Position numbers and translations under genes: made by a program | Notes under the pieces: generated by a model | What the model saw: the letters and a program-made list of their open reading frames with translations, nothing else | Databases searched by the model: none | What the model was told of the DNA's origin: nothing | Assembly (NCBI GenBank): GCA_049516155.1 | Contig: JBEKTJ010000150.1 | Coordinates: forward strand, 1-21,130 | Direction of reading: 5' to 3' | From: Bog-159 sp049516155 | GTDB lineage: Bacteria > Acidobacteriota > Terriglobia > Bryobacterales > Bryobacteraceae | Length of the DNA stretch: 21,130 nt | Part shown: positions 7,702-15,100 of the stretch, in pieces | Numbering within the stretch: position 1 is the stretch's first letter | Layout: every line of letters starts with the position of its first letter

Positions 7702-8234
7702 CCAAGCCTCCGATTTACGGCGTGATGGCGGAGTTCAATAATCCCACTTCCCTGGTGAATGCCGCCCGCGAGGCGCGCGCCCTCGGCTACCGTAAGATGG
7801 AAGCCTACTCCCCCTTCCCTATTGAGGAGTTGACCGAAGCGCTGCATCTGCCGAAGAGTAAACTGCCGCTGATCGTGCTGATCGGCGGAATTCTGGGCGG
7901 GCTGACCGGCTACCTGATGCAGTACTACGTGACCGTGATCTATTTCCCGATCAATATCGGCGGGCGTCCGCTGCATAGCTGGCCAATGTATATCGTGATC
8001 ACGTTCGAGCTGACTATATTGTTCGCCGCGATTGCGGCGGTCTTCGGTCTGCTGGCATTGTGCGGACTGCCCATGCCGTATCACCCCGTTTTCAACGTGG
8101 AGCGATTTGCGTTGGCATCGCGCAGCCGGTTCTTTTTGTGTATTGAAGCCCGCGATCCGTTGTTCGATCGCAAGGCCACCGAGGACTTTTTGGAGAGTCT
8201 GGACGCGCGGAGGGTCACCGAAGTTGCGCACTAG
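7698..8234 (+). CDS. actD: ACIII subunit D, DUF3341 membrane protein
   Basis: This 178-aa protein is the DUF3341 subunit of ACIII. Two transmembrane helices lie at about residues 56-78 and 97-122. They are preceded by a soluble domain with the family signature YGVMAEFNNPTSLVNAAR and YRKMEAYSPFPIEEL. After the helices comes MPYHPVFNVERF and a short tail. The subunit has no cofactor and is thought to stabilise the membrane part of the complex. It starts at the ATGA overlap with the actC stop, with GAGGAGGA (7684-7691) as ribosome site. Its own end overlaps the proposed TTG start of actE by 11 bases. Confidence 0.94.
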   Translation: MTKPPIYGVMAEFNNPTSLVNAAREARALGYRKMEAYSPFPIEELTEALHLPKSKLPLIVLIGGILGGLTGYLMQYYVTVIYFPINIGGRPLHSWPMYIVITFELTILFAAIAAVFGLLALCGLPMPYHPVFNVERFALASRSRFFLCIEARDPLFDRKATEDFLESLDARRVTEVAH

Positions 8235-8892
8235 ACTCCCACTTTTGGAGGGCGGGCAATATTGCCCGCAGCCGGCTTTCAGCCGGCTCTTGCCGCCTAA
8301 AAGGCGGCTGCGGCCAGGATTGGCCGCCCTCCTGATTTTCTGCGTTGCCCTGCTCACCGGCTGCCGCCGCGACATGCAGGATCAGCCCAAGTACATCCCG
8401 CTGCGCCCCAGCACCTTCTTCGACGACGGCCGCTCCGAGCGCCCGCTGGTGGAAGGCACTGTGGCGCGCGGGCACCTGGATGCCGACGCCGGATTCTACA
8501 CGGGCAAAGTCGACGGTAAGCCGATCGAAGCGTTTCCCTTCCCCGTCACGCGCGCGGTGCTGGACCGGGGACAGGAGCGCTTCAACATCTACTGCGCGCC
8601 TTGCCACGATCGCCTGGGAACCGGCCACGGCATGATCGCCCAGCGTGGATTCAATCACCCGCCCCCGCAGTCATATCACATCGACCGGTTGCGGCAAGCC
8701 CCCGTGGGATACTTTTTCGACGTGATCACGAACGGACTGGGCGCCATGCCGGATTACGCGGCGCAGATCGAGCCGCGCGACCGTTGGGCCATCGTGGCGT
8801 ACGTACGCGTGCTGCAATTGAGCCAGAATGCTTCCTTAAACGATGTGCCGCCCGAGCAGCGTGCCTCGCTGGCCAAGGGGGTGACGAAGTAA
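8224..8892 (+). CDS. actE: ACIII subunit E, monoheme cytochrome c lipoprotein
   Basis: This is the monoheme cytochrome c subunit of ACIII, about 222 aa. The lipobox LLTGC (Cys47) predicts a lipid anchor on the periplasmic face. The heme site is C124-A-P-C127-H128, and Met175 in GLGAMPDY is the likely sixth ligand. I chose the TTG at 8224 because GGAGG at 8209-8213 is well spaced from it and because it overlaps the actD stop, which suggests coupling. A second TTG at 8290 would give a more ordinary short signal peptide but has no visible ribosome site. With the first start, residues 8-37 are encoded by the palindromic repeat at 8247-8332, so the leader of this protein has been remodelled by a repeat insertion. 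The mature protein is unaffected. Confidence 0.92.
   Translation: MRTRLPLLEGGQYCPQPAFSRLLPPKRRLRPGLAALLIFCVALLTGCRRDMQDQPKYIPLRPSTFFDDGRSERPLVEGTVARGHLDADAGFYTGKVDGKPIEAFPFPVTRAVLDRGQERFNIYCAPCHDRLGTGHGMIAQRGFNHPPPQSYHIDRLRQAPVGYFFDVITNGLGAMPDYAAQIEPRDRWAIVAYVRVLQLSQNASLNDVPPEQRASLAKGVTK
8247..8332. repeat. Mosaic palindromic repeat inside the actE signal-peptide region
   Basis: This 86-bp element has 14-bp ends (8247-8260 and 8319-8332, one mismatch) beginning GGAGGGCGG and ending CCGCCCTCC. Inside are a perfect 18-bp palindrome GCGGGCAATATTGCCCGC (8252-8269), AGCCGGCT twice around TTC (8270-8288), GCCGCCT/AGGCGGC (8292-8308, loop AAA) and GCGGCCA/TGGCCGC (8310-8327, loop GGAT). It lies wholly within the actE reading frame upstream of the lipobox codon. 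A related shorter copy is at 10479-10518. No transposase is present, so it would have to be moved in trans if mobile. Confidence 0.88.
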
Positions 8893-8893
8893 A

Positions 8894-10096
8894 ATGCCAT
8901 CCGCAACCGAACAGCGTTCCTTTACCATCCCGCCGGCTCTGGCAACCGATATGCGCGGCTGGCGCACACGCTGCCTGGCGATCGGGGCGGTGGCTCTGTT
9001 GATCGGCATCGTTGGCGGCTTCTTCAACGCGGACCAGTTTTACCGCTCGTACATCTGGTGCTACATGTTCTTCATCGGCTTGCCGCTGGGATGCACCGCG
9101 CTGCTGATGCTGCAATACCTCACCGGAGGCGCTTGGGGCATGGTCATCCGGCGCCCTTGCGAAGCGGCTTCGCGCACGCTGCCGCTGCTGCTGATTCTAT
9201 TCCTCCCCATCGCCATCGGCATCCCGCATCTCTATCAGTGGTCGCACCCGGACATCGTGGCGCACGACCCTGTCCTGCTGCACAAGCGGGTTTATCTGAA
9301 TGTGCCCTTCTTCCTGATCCGGGCGGGTCTGTATTTCGTGGGCTGGATGCTGATCGCACACCTTTTATACCGGTGGTCGGGCGAACAGGATCGCGGCGAT
9401 ACGCGCGCCGGCGCACGCCTGGAAGCGCTCAGCGGGCCGGGTCTGATTTTCTTCGGGTTCAGCGTCACCTTCATGGCGGTCGATTGGGTTCTATCGATCA
9501 ATCCGCACTGGTTTTCCACCATCTTCGGCCTGCTCTTTATCGCTGGCGAAGCGCTGTCGGCGCTGGCGTTTTTGATTTGCCTGCTGGTGATCCTTAGCGG
9601 CCGGCCGCCGCTCTCGGGAGTCCTGACCCACCGCCATCTGCACGACGTGGGAAAGCTGCTGCTGGCGCTGGTGATGGTGTGGGCATATTTTTCGTTTTCG
9701 CAGTTGTTGGTGATCTGGTCGGGCAATCTGCCGGAAGAAATCCCCTGGTATCTGAACCGTTTCGCCGGAGGATGGCAGTACATCGGGGTGGCGCTGGTAC
9801 TGCTGCACTTCGCATTGCCTTTCGCGCTGTTGCTCTCGCGCGATCTTAAACGCAATTTCAAGCTGCTGCGGAACGTGGCCGTACTCGTCATTGCGATGCG
9901 TTTCGTGGATCTTTATTGGATGGTGGCGCCGGATTTCCATCACGCGCAGTTTACGGTGAGTTGGATGGATTTCGTGCTGCCGGTCGGACTGGGCGGGATC
10001 TGGCTGGCGGTATTCTTGTGGCAACTTGAATTGCGGCCGCTGATGCCGGTAGGAGAACCGCATTTGGAGGAGGCGCTGGAACATGGCCGGGACTGA
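8894..10096 (+). CDS. actF: ACIII subunit F, NrfD-like integral membrane protein
   Basis: This 400-aa multi-pass protein is a shorter, divergent relative of ActC and the second large membrane subunit of ACIII. About ten helices can be traced, starting near residue 27. Recognisable stretches are FFNADQFYRSYIWCYMFFIGLP here split as FFNADQFYRSY and GCTALLMLQYLTGGAWG, the loop PHLYQWSHPD, the segment SVTFMAVDWVLSINPHWFS split by family at MAVDWVLS, and FSFSQLLVIWSGNLPEE. The MAVDW and SFSQLLVIWSGNLPEE motifs are typical of ActF. The gene starts one base after the actE stop. Its 3' end overlaps the next gene by 14 bp, which suggests translational coupling. Confidence 0.94.
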   Translation: MPSATEQRSFTIPPALATDMRGWRTRCLAIGAVALLIGIVGGFFNADQFYRSYIWCYMFFIGLPLGCTALLMLQYLTGGAWGMVIRRPCEAASRTLPLLLILFLPIAIGIPHLYQWSHPDIVAHDPVLLHKRVYLNVPFFLIRAGLYFVGWMLIAHLLYRWSGEQDRGDTRAGARLEALSGPGLIFFGFSVTFMAVDWVLSINPHWFSTIFGLLFIAGEALSALAFLICLLVILSGRPPLSGVLTHRHLHDVGKLLLALVMVWAYFSFSQLLVIWSGNLPEEIPWYLNRFAGGWQYIGVALVLLHFALPFALLLSRDLKRNFKLLRNVAVLVIAMRFVDLYWMVAPDFHHAQFTVSWMDFVLPVGLGGIWLAVFLWQLELRPLMPVGEPHLEEALEHGRD

Positions 10097-10463
10097 ACCG
10101 CGCAATCCGCACGTCCATCATGAGCCCGGAGACGTGAATGCCCGGTCGCTGACGAAGTTCGGGATGGCGATGGCGGCACTGATTCTGATTTTCCTGGTTG
10201 GTTTATGGGGTATGTTCGACTATCTGATCCATCGCGAGGCGGAGTTGGGGCTGCCGATTTCGGCGTCGGCTATGGTGAATGCCCAGAAGCACCCGCCAGA
10301 CCCTCAACTGCAGGCGCATGCGGCACAGGATATGCGGAACTGGCGCGCCACCGAGGAACGCGCCATGCACCAGTATGCGTGGATCGATCCGGATAAAGGA
10401 ATCGTGCAAATACCCGTGGAGCGGGCTATGGATTTGATCGCGCAAAGGGGCTTGCCCAAATGA
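10083..10463 (+). CDS. Small single-helix membrane protein of the ACIII-oxidase operon
   Basis: I do not recognise a named family with certainty. The 126-aa protein has a polar N-terminus, one transmembrane helix at about residues 26-46, and a soluble tail of about 80 residues. The tail carries DPQLQAHAAQDMRNWRATEE, then YAWIDPDKGIVQIPVERAMDLIAQRG. A similar tail (an LQ...D.....E motif, then Y.W.D...G...IPI.RAM.LL) recurs, as I recall, in small proteins next to SCO and oxidase genes, so it is probably an accessory or assembly factor, possibly also bound to the oxidase. It could correspond to the small extra subunit called ActG in some species, but I cannot confirm that. GGAGGAGG lies about 10 bases before the ATG. 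The start overlaps actF and the stop overlaps the sco start (ATGA). Confidence 0.8.
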   Translation: MAGTEPRNPHVHHEPGDVNARSLTKFGMAMAALILIFLVGLWGMFDYLIHREAELGLPISASAMVNAQKHPPDPQLQAHAAQDMRNWRATEERAMHQYAWIDPDKGIVQIPVERAMDLIAQRGLPK

Positions 10464-11374
10464 CGTCGAATCTTCATTGGAGGGCGGCCAATACTGGCCG
10501 CAACCGGCTTTCAGCCGGGCTGCTTTCGGCAATCCTGGCGGCGTCCGCCGCGTGGGCGCAACCGGCCCAACCCGCGCCTGCCCAGCCCTCGTCGATGCGT
10601 AACCCCGATTCCAAACCCGCCCCCCTGCCTGCGGGATTGCAAGGCGTGACCATCGAACAGAATCTCAATCACCAGGTGCCGCTCGATTTGTTATTTCGCG
10701 ACGAGTTCGGCCGCTCCGTTCCGCTTTCCACCTACTTCAGCGGCCACAAGCCCGTGATCCTGGCCCTGGTTTATTACACCTGCCCCATGCTCTGCAACCT
10801 GGTCCTGACCGGCATGGAAAGCAGCCTGCGGGCGATCTCACTCGATCCCGGCCGCGATTTCGAAGTGGTGGCGGTGAGTTTCGATCCGCACGATACGCCC
10901 GAGATCGCGGCAGCGAAGCGCGCCAACTACTTGCAACGGTATCGCCGTCCCAACACCGCCAATGGCTGGCATTTCCTGACCGGCGGCGAAGCTTCGATCC
11001 AAGCGCTGACTTCGGCGGTAGGTTTTCGTTACAAGCTGGATCCGGCCACAGGACAGTACGCACACGCCAGCGCCATTATGATCCTCACGCCTGAGGGCAA
11101 GCTCTCGCGGTATTACTACGGGGTGGAATACGCGCCGCGCGATGTCCGCCTGGGGTTGGTGGAGGCATCCCAAAACAAAATCGGTTCGCCGGTCGATCAG
11201 ATTTTGCTGTTCTGCTACCACTACGATCCGGCAACCGGCAAATACGGCGCCATCGCCATGAATATGGTGCGTTTCGGGGGCGCTATTTTCGTCTTGATAT
11301 GCGGCACATTCCTGTTTTTCGCATGGCGCCGCGATTGGCGCAGAGATCGCCGTCTGGTTAGGCAGGCTAGATAA
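10460..11374 (+). CDS. sco: SCO1/SenC-type copper chaperone, membrane-anchored
   Basis: This is a thioredoxin-fold copper chaperone that helps assemble the CuA centre of cytochrome oxidase subunit II. Copper ligands are visible: C108-P-M-L-C112 and H202 in QYAHASAI. A signal peptide of about 34 residues ends near AWA-QP and is followed by a Pro/Ala-rich linker. The protein is longer than usual (304 aa) because it ends in a transmembrane helix (about 271-289) with an Arg-rich cytoplasmic tail, so it is held in the membrane at its C-terminus. The ATG overlaps the preceding stop, and AAAGGGG (10444-10450) is a suitable ribosome site. Residues 7-20 of the leader are encoded by a palindromic repeat (10479-10518). 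Placement between the ACIII genes and coxB fits its role. Confidence 0.93.
   Translation: MTSNLHWRAANTGRNRLSAGLLSAILAASAAWAQPAQPAPAQPSSMRNPDSKPAPLPAGLQGVTIEQNLNHQVPLDLLFRDEFGRSVPLSTYFSGHKPVILALVYYTCPMLCNLVLTGMESSLRAISLDPGRDFEVVAVSFDPHDTPEIAAAKRANYLQRYRRPNTANGWHFLTGGEASIQALTSAVGFRYKLDPATGQYAHASAIMILTPEGKLSRYYYGVEYAPRDVRLGLVEASQNKIGSPVDQILLFCYHYDPATGKYGAIAMNMVRFGGAIFVLICGTFLFFAWRRDWRRDRRLVRQAR
10479..10518. repeat. Partial copy of the actE-type palindromic repeat in the sco signal peptide
   Basis: The first 14 bases (10479-10492) are identical to the inverted right end of the element at 8319-8332. The hairpins GCGGCCA/TGGCCGC (10484-10501, loop ATAC) and CCGGCT/AGCCGG (10504-10518, loop TTC) follow. 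The second is nearly identical to the actE copy. The right half is missing or decayed. The copy is read in a different frame from the one in actE, yet both keep the host gene open. Confidence 0.82.
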
Positions 11375-11377
11375 CTC

Positions 11378-12370
11378 ATGGGCTCCGATCTACCTCTATT
11401 TCCGGTGCAGGCTTCCAGCATAGCTCCCAGTGTGGACCATCTGGTCTACTTCCTACTGGCCGTGGCGGTCTTTTTCTCAGTGGGTATCTTTCTTACCATC
11501 TTCTATTTCGCGGTGCGCTACCGGAGGCGTTCGGAGTCGGAGTTGCCCGTGCCGGCGCATGGCGCCATGAGTCTGGAGATTCTCTGGAGCGTCATCCCGT
11601 TCGGTCTGACGATGATCATGTTCGTATGGGGCGCCGACGTATTCTTTACGATTTCCCGCCCGCCGGACGATGCGCAGGAAGTTTACGTAATCGGCAAACA
11701 GTGGATGTGGAAGATACAGCACATGGAGGGGCAGCGGGAGATCAACGAGCTGCATATCCCCGTGGGGCAGGCCGTAAAGCTCCACATGACCTCGGAAGAC
11801 GTGATCCACGACTTTTTTGTTCCCGCCTTCCGCACTAAGGCCGACGTACTGCCCGGCCGTTATACTACTGTCTGGTTCAAACCGACGCGGCCCGGCAAGT
11901 ACCACCTATTCTGTTCGCAGTATTGCGGCACCAACCATTACGCCATGGTCGGCTGGGTGTACGTCATGACGCCCCAGGATTATCAGACATGGCTGAGCGG
12001 CGGCGCGACGGGATCGCTGGCATCCAGCGGAGAGAAGCTGTTCCAAACCTTCGCTTGCGCGAACTGTCACCACTTGAGTGGAGCGCCGGGGCGGGGTCCG
12101 GATCTGCGGGACGTATACGGCACCGACGTGGAACTAGCCGATGGCGGGCACGTCAAGTTCGATGAAGACTACATACGGGAGTCGATTTTGAACCCGTCGG
12201 CGAAGATCGTAAAGGGGTATCAGGCGATAATGCCGACGTTTCAGGGGCTGGTTACGGAGGAGAATGTACTGCAGCTTATCGAGTACATCAAGTCGTTGAC
12301 GCCGAAGGAGGCCCGGCCGCCCGCGGGCGCAGTGGGAGCCGCAACGAACCGGAAATCCACTAAACAATAA
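11378..12370 (+). CDS. coxB: caa3 oxidase subunit II fused to cytochrome c
   Basis: This is the electron-entry subunit of an aa3-family oxidase with a C-terminal cytochrome c domain (caa3 type, 330 aa). Two N-terminal helices (about 20-45 and 62-85) are followed by the cupredoxin domain. CuA ligands are H144, C179, C183, H187 and M190 in IHDFF and CSQYCGTNHYAM. The glutamate usual between the two cysteines (CxEYC) is Gln here; that residue contributes its backbone carbonyl. The cytochrome domain has C227-A-N-C230-H231 and a likely Met ligand in IMPTF. Such a fused cytochrome lets the enzyme take electrons directly from ACIII, as shown for other ACIII-caa3 partners. No cleaved signal peptide is obvious. 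The gene starts 3 bases after sco and ends one base before coxA. Confidence 0.95.
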   Translation: MGSDLPLFPVQASSIAPSVDHLVYFLLAVAVFFSVGIFLTIFYFAVRYRRRSESELPVPAHGAMSLEILWSVIPFGLTMIMFVWGADVFFTISRPPDDAQEVYVIGKQWMWKIQHMEGQREINELHIPVGQAVKLHMTSEDVIHDFFVPAFRTKADVLPGRYTTVWFKPTRPGKYHLFCSQYCGTNHYAMVGWVYVMTPQDYQTWLSGGATGSLASSGEKLFQTFACANCHHLSGAPGRGPDLRDVYGTDVELADGGHVKFDEDYIRESILNPSAKIVKGYQAIMPTFQGLVTEENVLQLIEYIKSLTPKEARPPAGAVGAATNRKSTKQ

Positions 12371-12371
12371 T

Positions 12372-14000
12372 ATGATCACCGAAGCGGTACAAGAGCGCGA
12401 ACATTATCTCAACGCGAGTTACGGCATCAAGTCCTGGCTGCTGACCAAGGACCATAAGCGTATCGCTCTGTTATATCTGCATACCATCACGTTCTTCTTC
12501 TTTCTGGGCGGTATTTTTGCCACGTTGATCCGGCTTGAGCTGCTTACGCCAAAGGGCAGTTTGGTATCCGCGGATACTTACAGCAAGCTCTTCACGCTGC
12601 ACGGCGTGATCATGATCTTTTTCTTTCTGATACCGTCTATTCCCGCGACCCTGGGCAATTTCTTTCTGCCTTTGATGATAGGCGCCAAGGATCTGGCATT
12701 CCCACGGATCAATTTACTGAGTTGGTATCTGCTGGTAATCGGCGGATGCTTTGCAATGTACGCCATGCTGGCCGGAGGCGTGGACACCGGGTGGACTTTC
12801 TATGTACCGTATAGCACCAACTATTCCAATACCTATGTAATCGCTACCGGGCTGGGTATCTTCATCGCCGGATTTTCCTCGATTCTCACCGGTCTGAATT
12901 TCATTGTAACGGTGCATCGCATGCGGGCGCCCGGAATGACATGGTTCCGCCTGCCTCTATTTGTGTGGTCCAACTACGCGACCGCTCTGATTCAGGTGCT
13001 GGGCACCCCAGTGATCGCCATCACGCTGGTGCTGTTGATAGGCGAAAGGACGCTTCACATCGGTATTTTCGATCCCGCGCGCGGCGGCGATCCCGTTTTG
13101 TTTCAGCATCTGTTCTGGTTCTACTCGCATCCCGCGGTCTATATCATGGTCCTGCCGGGCCTGGGCGTAATCAGTGAATTGGTGTCGGTCTTTTCCAAGA
13201 AGCCGGTCTTCGGGTATAAGGTGGTGGCGTTTTCCAGCGTGGCCATCGCGGTGCTCGGCTTTCTGGTTTGGGGCCATCACATGTTTGTGTCCGGCCAGTC
13301 CGTTTACGCCGCCTTGGTGTTCTCTTTCCTCAGCTATTTTGTGGCTATCCCATCCGCCATTAAAGTGTTCAACTGGACCGCTACACTGCATGGAGGTTCC
13401 ATATCCTACGCGACCCCCATGCTGTATGCGTTCGGGTTTATCGGCCTGTTCACCGTGGGCGGGCTAACCGGATTGTTTGTGGCATGCCTGGGCGTGGATG
13501 TGCATGTTCACGACACCTACTTCGTGGTTGCCCATTTCCATTACATTATGGTGGGCGGCACGATTATGGCCTATCTGGGCGGCCTGCATTATTGGTGGCC
13601 TAAGATGTCCGGCCGCATGTATCCCGAGGGCTGGGCGAAGCTTTCCGCCCTAGTTATCTATTTGGGCTTCAATCTGACATTTTTTCCGCAATTCATTCTC
13701 GGCTATCTGGGCATGCCCCGGCGCTACTGGACCTACCCGGATGAGTTTCAGGTGCTGCATGTTATGTCCACCGCGGGCGCGTCGGTGCTGGCCGTCGGGT
13801 ATCTAATGCCCCTGATCTACTTTATGTGGTCGTTGCGGTACGGACCCATTGCCGGGCCCAATCCGTGGGGCGCGACCGGCCTCGAATGGCAGACGGCTTC
13901 GCCCCCGCCCGCTCACAATTTCGAAGAGACGCCGATCGTCACGACGGAGGCTTACGATTACGCCGCGCTGGCCGCGATGGAGGAGGCCAAAGTTGGATAG
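12372..14000 (+). CDS. coxA: caa3 oxidase subunit I (heme-copper oxidase, A2 type)
   Basis: This is the catalytic subunit that reduces oxygen to water and pumps protons (542 aa, about 12 helices). Metal ligands are present: H77 and H391 for low-spin heme, H389 for the high-spin heme, and H253, H302, H303 for CuB. Y257 is the Tyr that cross-links to H253. Helix VI reads Y251-S-H-P-A-V-Y. The Glu of the classical HPEVY motif is replaced, and a Tyr-Ser pair takes its place, which defines the A2 subfamily known from Rhodothermus and Thermus caa3. GNFFLPLMIGAKDLAFPR keeps the Asn and Asp at the D-channel entry. The K-channel Lys is in IPSAIKVFNW. The 3' end overlaps coxC by 8 bp. Confidence 0.96.
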   Translation: MITEAVQEREHYLNASYGIKSWLLTKDHKRIALLYLHTITFFFFLGGIFATLIRLELLTPKGSLVSADTYSKLFTLHGVIMIFFFLIPSIPATLGNFFLPLMIGAKDLAFPRINLLSWYLLVIGGCFAMYAMLAGGVDTGWTFYVPYSTNYSNTYVIATGLGIFIAGFSSILTGLNFIVTVHRMRAPGMTWFRLPLFVWSNYATALIQVLGTPVIAITLVLLIGERTLHIGIFDPARGGDPVLFQHLFWFYSHPAVYIMVLPGLGVISELVSVFSKKPVFGYKVVAFSSVAIAVLGFLVWGHHMFVSGQSVYAALVFSFLSYFVAIPSAIKVFNWTATLHGGSISYATPMLYAFGFIGLFTVGGLTGLFVACLGVDVHVHDTYFVVAHFHYIMVGGTIMAYLGGLHYWWPKMSGRMYPEGWAKLSALVIYLGFNLTFFPQFILGYLGMPRRYWTYPDEFQVLHVMSTAGASVLAVGYLMPLIYFMWSLRYGPIAGPNPWGATGLEWQTASPPPAHNFEETPIVTTEAYDYAALAAMEEAKVG

Positions 14001-14658
14001 TCATCTCGAAGTCCCCGAACTGCAGGAGCAGTTCGAGACGCCGGCGCAGCAGAAGGAAGTTTCCACGCTGGGAATGTGGATCTTCCTGGTTACGGAGGTC
14101 ATGTTCTTCGGCGGCCTGTTCCTGGCTTATTCGGTCTATCGAAGAACGTTCGCGTCTGTGTTCGGCGCGGCGAGTAACACGATGGACGTATGGCTGGGCG
14201 CGGCTAACACGGCTGTCTTGATATGCAGCAGTTTCACGATGGTGCTTGCCGTACGCGCGGCGCAGGTGGGCAGCCGCAAGGCGCTGATCGTGTTTCTGAT
14301 CCTGACGATTTTATTCGGCGGAGTCTTTTTGGGTATCAAGGGGCTTGAGTGGGAGACGAAATTCGCGGAGCATCACGTACCCGGACCTACATTCCACCTG
14401 GAAAGCGTTCCGCCCGGAGACCAAGGACCGGCCCAACTTTTCTTCTCCCTGTATTTCACCATGACCGGGCTGCATGCCCTGCACATGGTGGTCGGAGAGG
14501 GTCTCATGTTGTTTCTACTGTGGCACGCATACAAGGGAAGATACTCTCCGTCATATTACACTCCGGTAGACATCGGCGGCCTATACTGGCACTTCGTCGA
14601 TATCATCTGGATTTTCCTGTTCCCATTGCTCTACTTGATAGCGCGTCATCAACACTAA
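13993..14658 (+). CDS. coxC: caa3 oxidase subunit III
   Basis: This 221-aa subunit III has about five to seven helices and binds subunit I near the D-channel. The motifs GMWIFLVTEVMFFGGLF, then FFSLYFTMTGLHALHM and GGLYWHFVDIIWIFLFPLLYL, are diagnostic of the COX3 family. I chose the TTG at 13993 because GGAGGAGG (13979-13986) precedes it at good distance and the protein then begins MDSHLEVPELQEQ. Any earlier start would lie deep inside coxA. The start overlaps the end of coxA, suggesting coupled translation. Confidence 0.94.
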   Translation: MDSHLEVPELQEQFETPAQQKEVSTLGMWIFLVTEVMFFGGLFLAYSVYRRTFASVFGAASNTMDVWLGAANTAVLICSSFTMVLAVRAAQVGSRKALIVFLILTILFGGVFLGIKGLEWETKFAEHHVPGPTFHLESVPPGDQGPAQLFFSLYFTMTGLHALHMVVGEGLMLFLLWHAYKGRYSPSYYTPVDIGGLYWHFVDIIWIFLFPLLYLIARHQH

Positions 14659-14659
14659 C

Positions 14660-14959
14660 ATGCATGAACACGTGGATTCGATCAAGACCTATACGCTGGT
14701 TTTCGTGTCGCTATTGATTCTGACGGCGGCCACGACGCTGGTGGCCACCATCGACTTAGGGGCCTTCAATGTCGTGATGGCGCTGTTCATCGCGGTGGTG
14801 AAGATGCTGCTGGTGGCGCTTTTTTTCATGCACCTGCGCCACAGTACGATACTGACCAAGGTGGTGGTGGGCGGTGGGATGTTGTGGCTGGGCATCCTTC
14901 TGGTGTTCAGCTTGGCCGACTTCCTTACGCGCGGCTGGCTGCCGGTCCCTGGGAAGTAG
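14660..14959 (+). CDS. coxD: caa3 oxidase subunit IV (prokaryotic COX4 family)
   Basis: This 99-aa protein has three transmembrane helices at about residues 10-30, 37-58 and 68-87. The segment VVKMLLVALFFMHLRHS in the second helix is the signature of the small prokaryotic subunit IV family (CoxD/CtaF/CyoD-like). It stabilises the oxidase and carries no cofactor. The ATG follows the coxC stop by one base. It is the last gene of the tight respiratory cluster; the next gene is 141 bp away. Confidence 0.93.
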   Translation: MHEHVDSIKTYTLVFVSLLILTAATTLVATIDLGAFNVVMALFIAVVKMLLVALFFMHLRHSTILTKVVVGGGMLWLGILLVFSLADFLTRGWLPVPGK

Positions 14960-15007
14960 CGGACCCGCGGCGCAATTCAAACCAGATCCGGTTCACTTGC
15001 GAATCGA

Positions 15008-15023
15008 GGCGATGGGAATCGCC
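15008..15023 (+). terminator. Weak stem-loop after coxD
   Basis: GGCGAT (15008-15013) pairs with ATCGCC (15018-15023) around a GGGA tetraloop, 48 bases after the coxD stop. There is no T-tract, so this is at best an RNA 3' end or processing site and possibly nothing. The rest of the 141-bp gap shows no clear promoter. Confidence 0.2.
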
Positions 15024-15100
15024 CACCCGCACGTCCCCGGTCGCTTTGCAGCAAGGGCGAAATGCCTTTGGATGTCTTCACTTGTGTTAGGTTGAGAGCA

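Noticed and set aside
8247..8332. Repeat read as a transcription terminator between actD and actE
   Set aside because: It lies within the actE frame, has no T-tract, and actE must be transcribed with the operon; a mobile-type palindromic repeat fits better.
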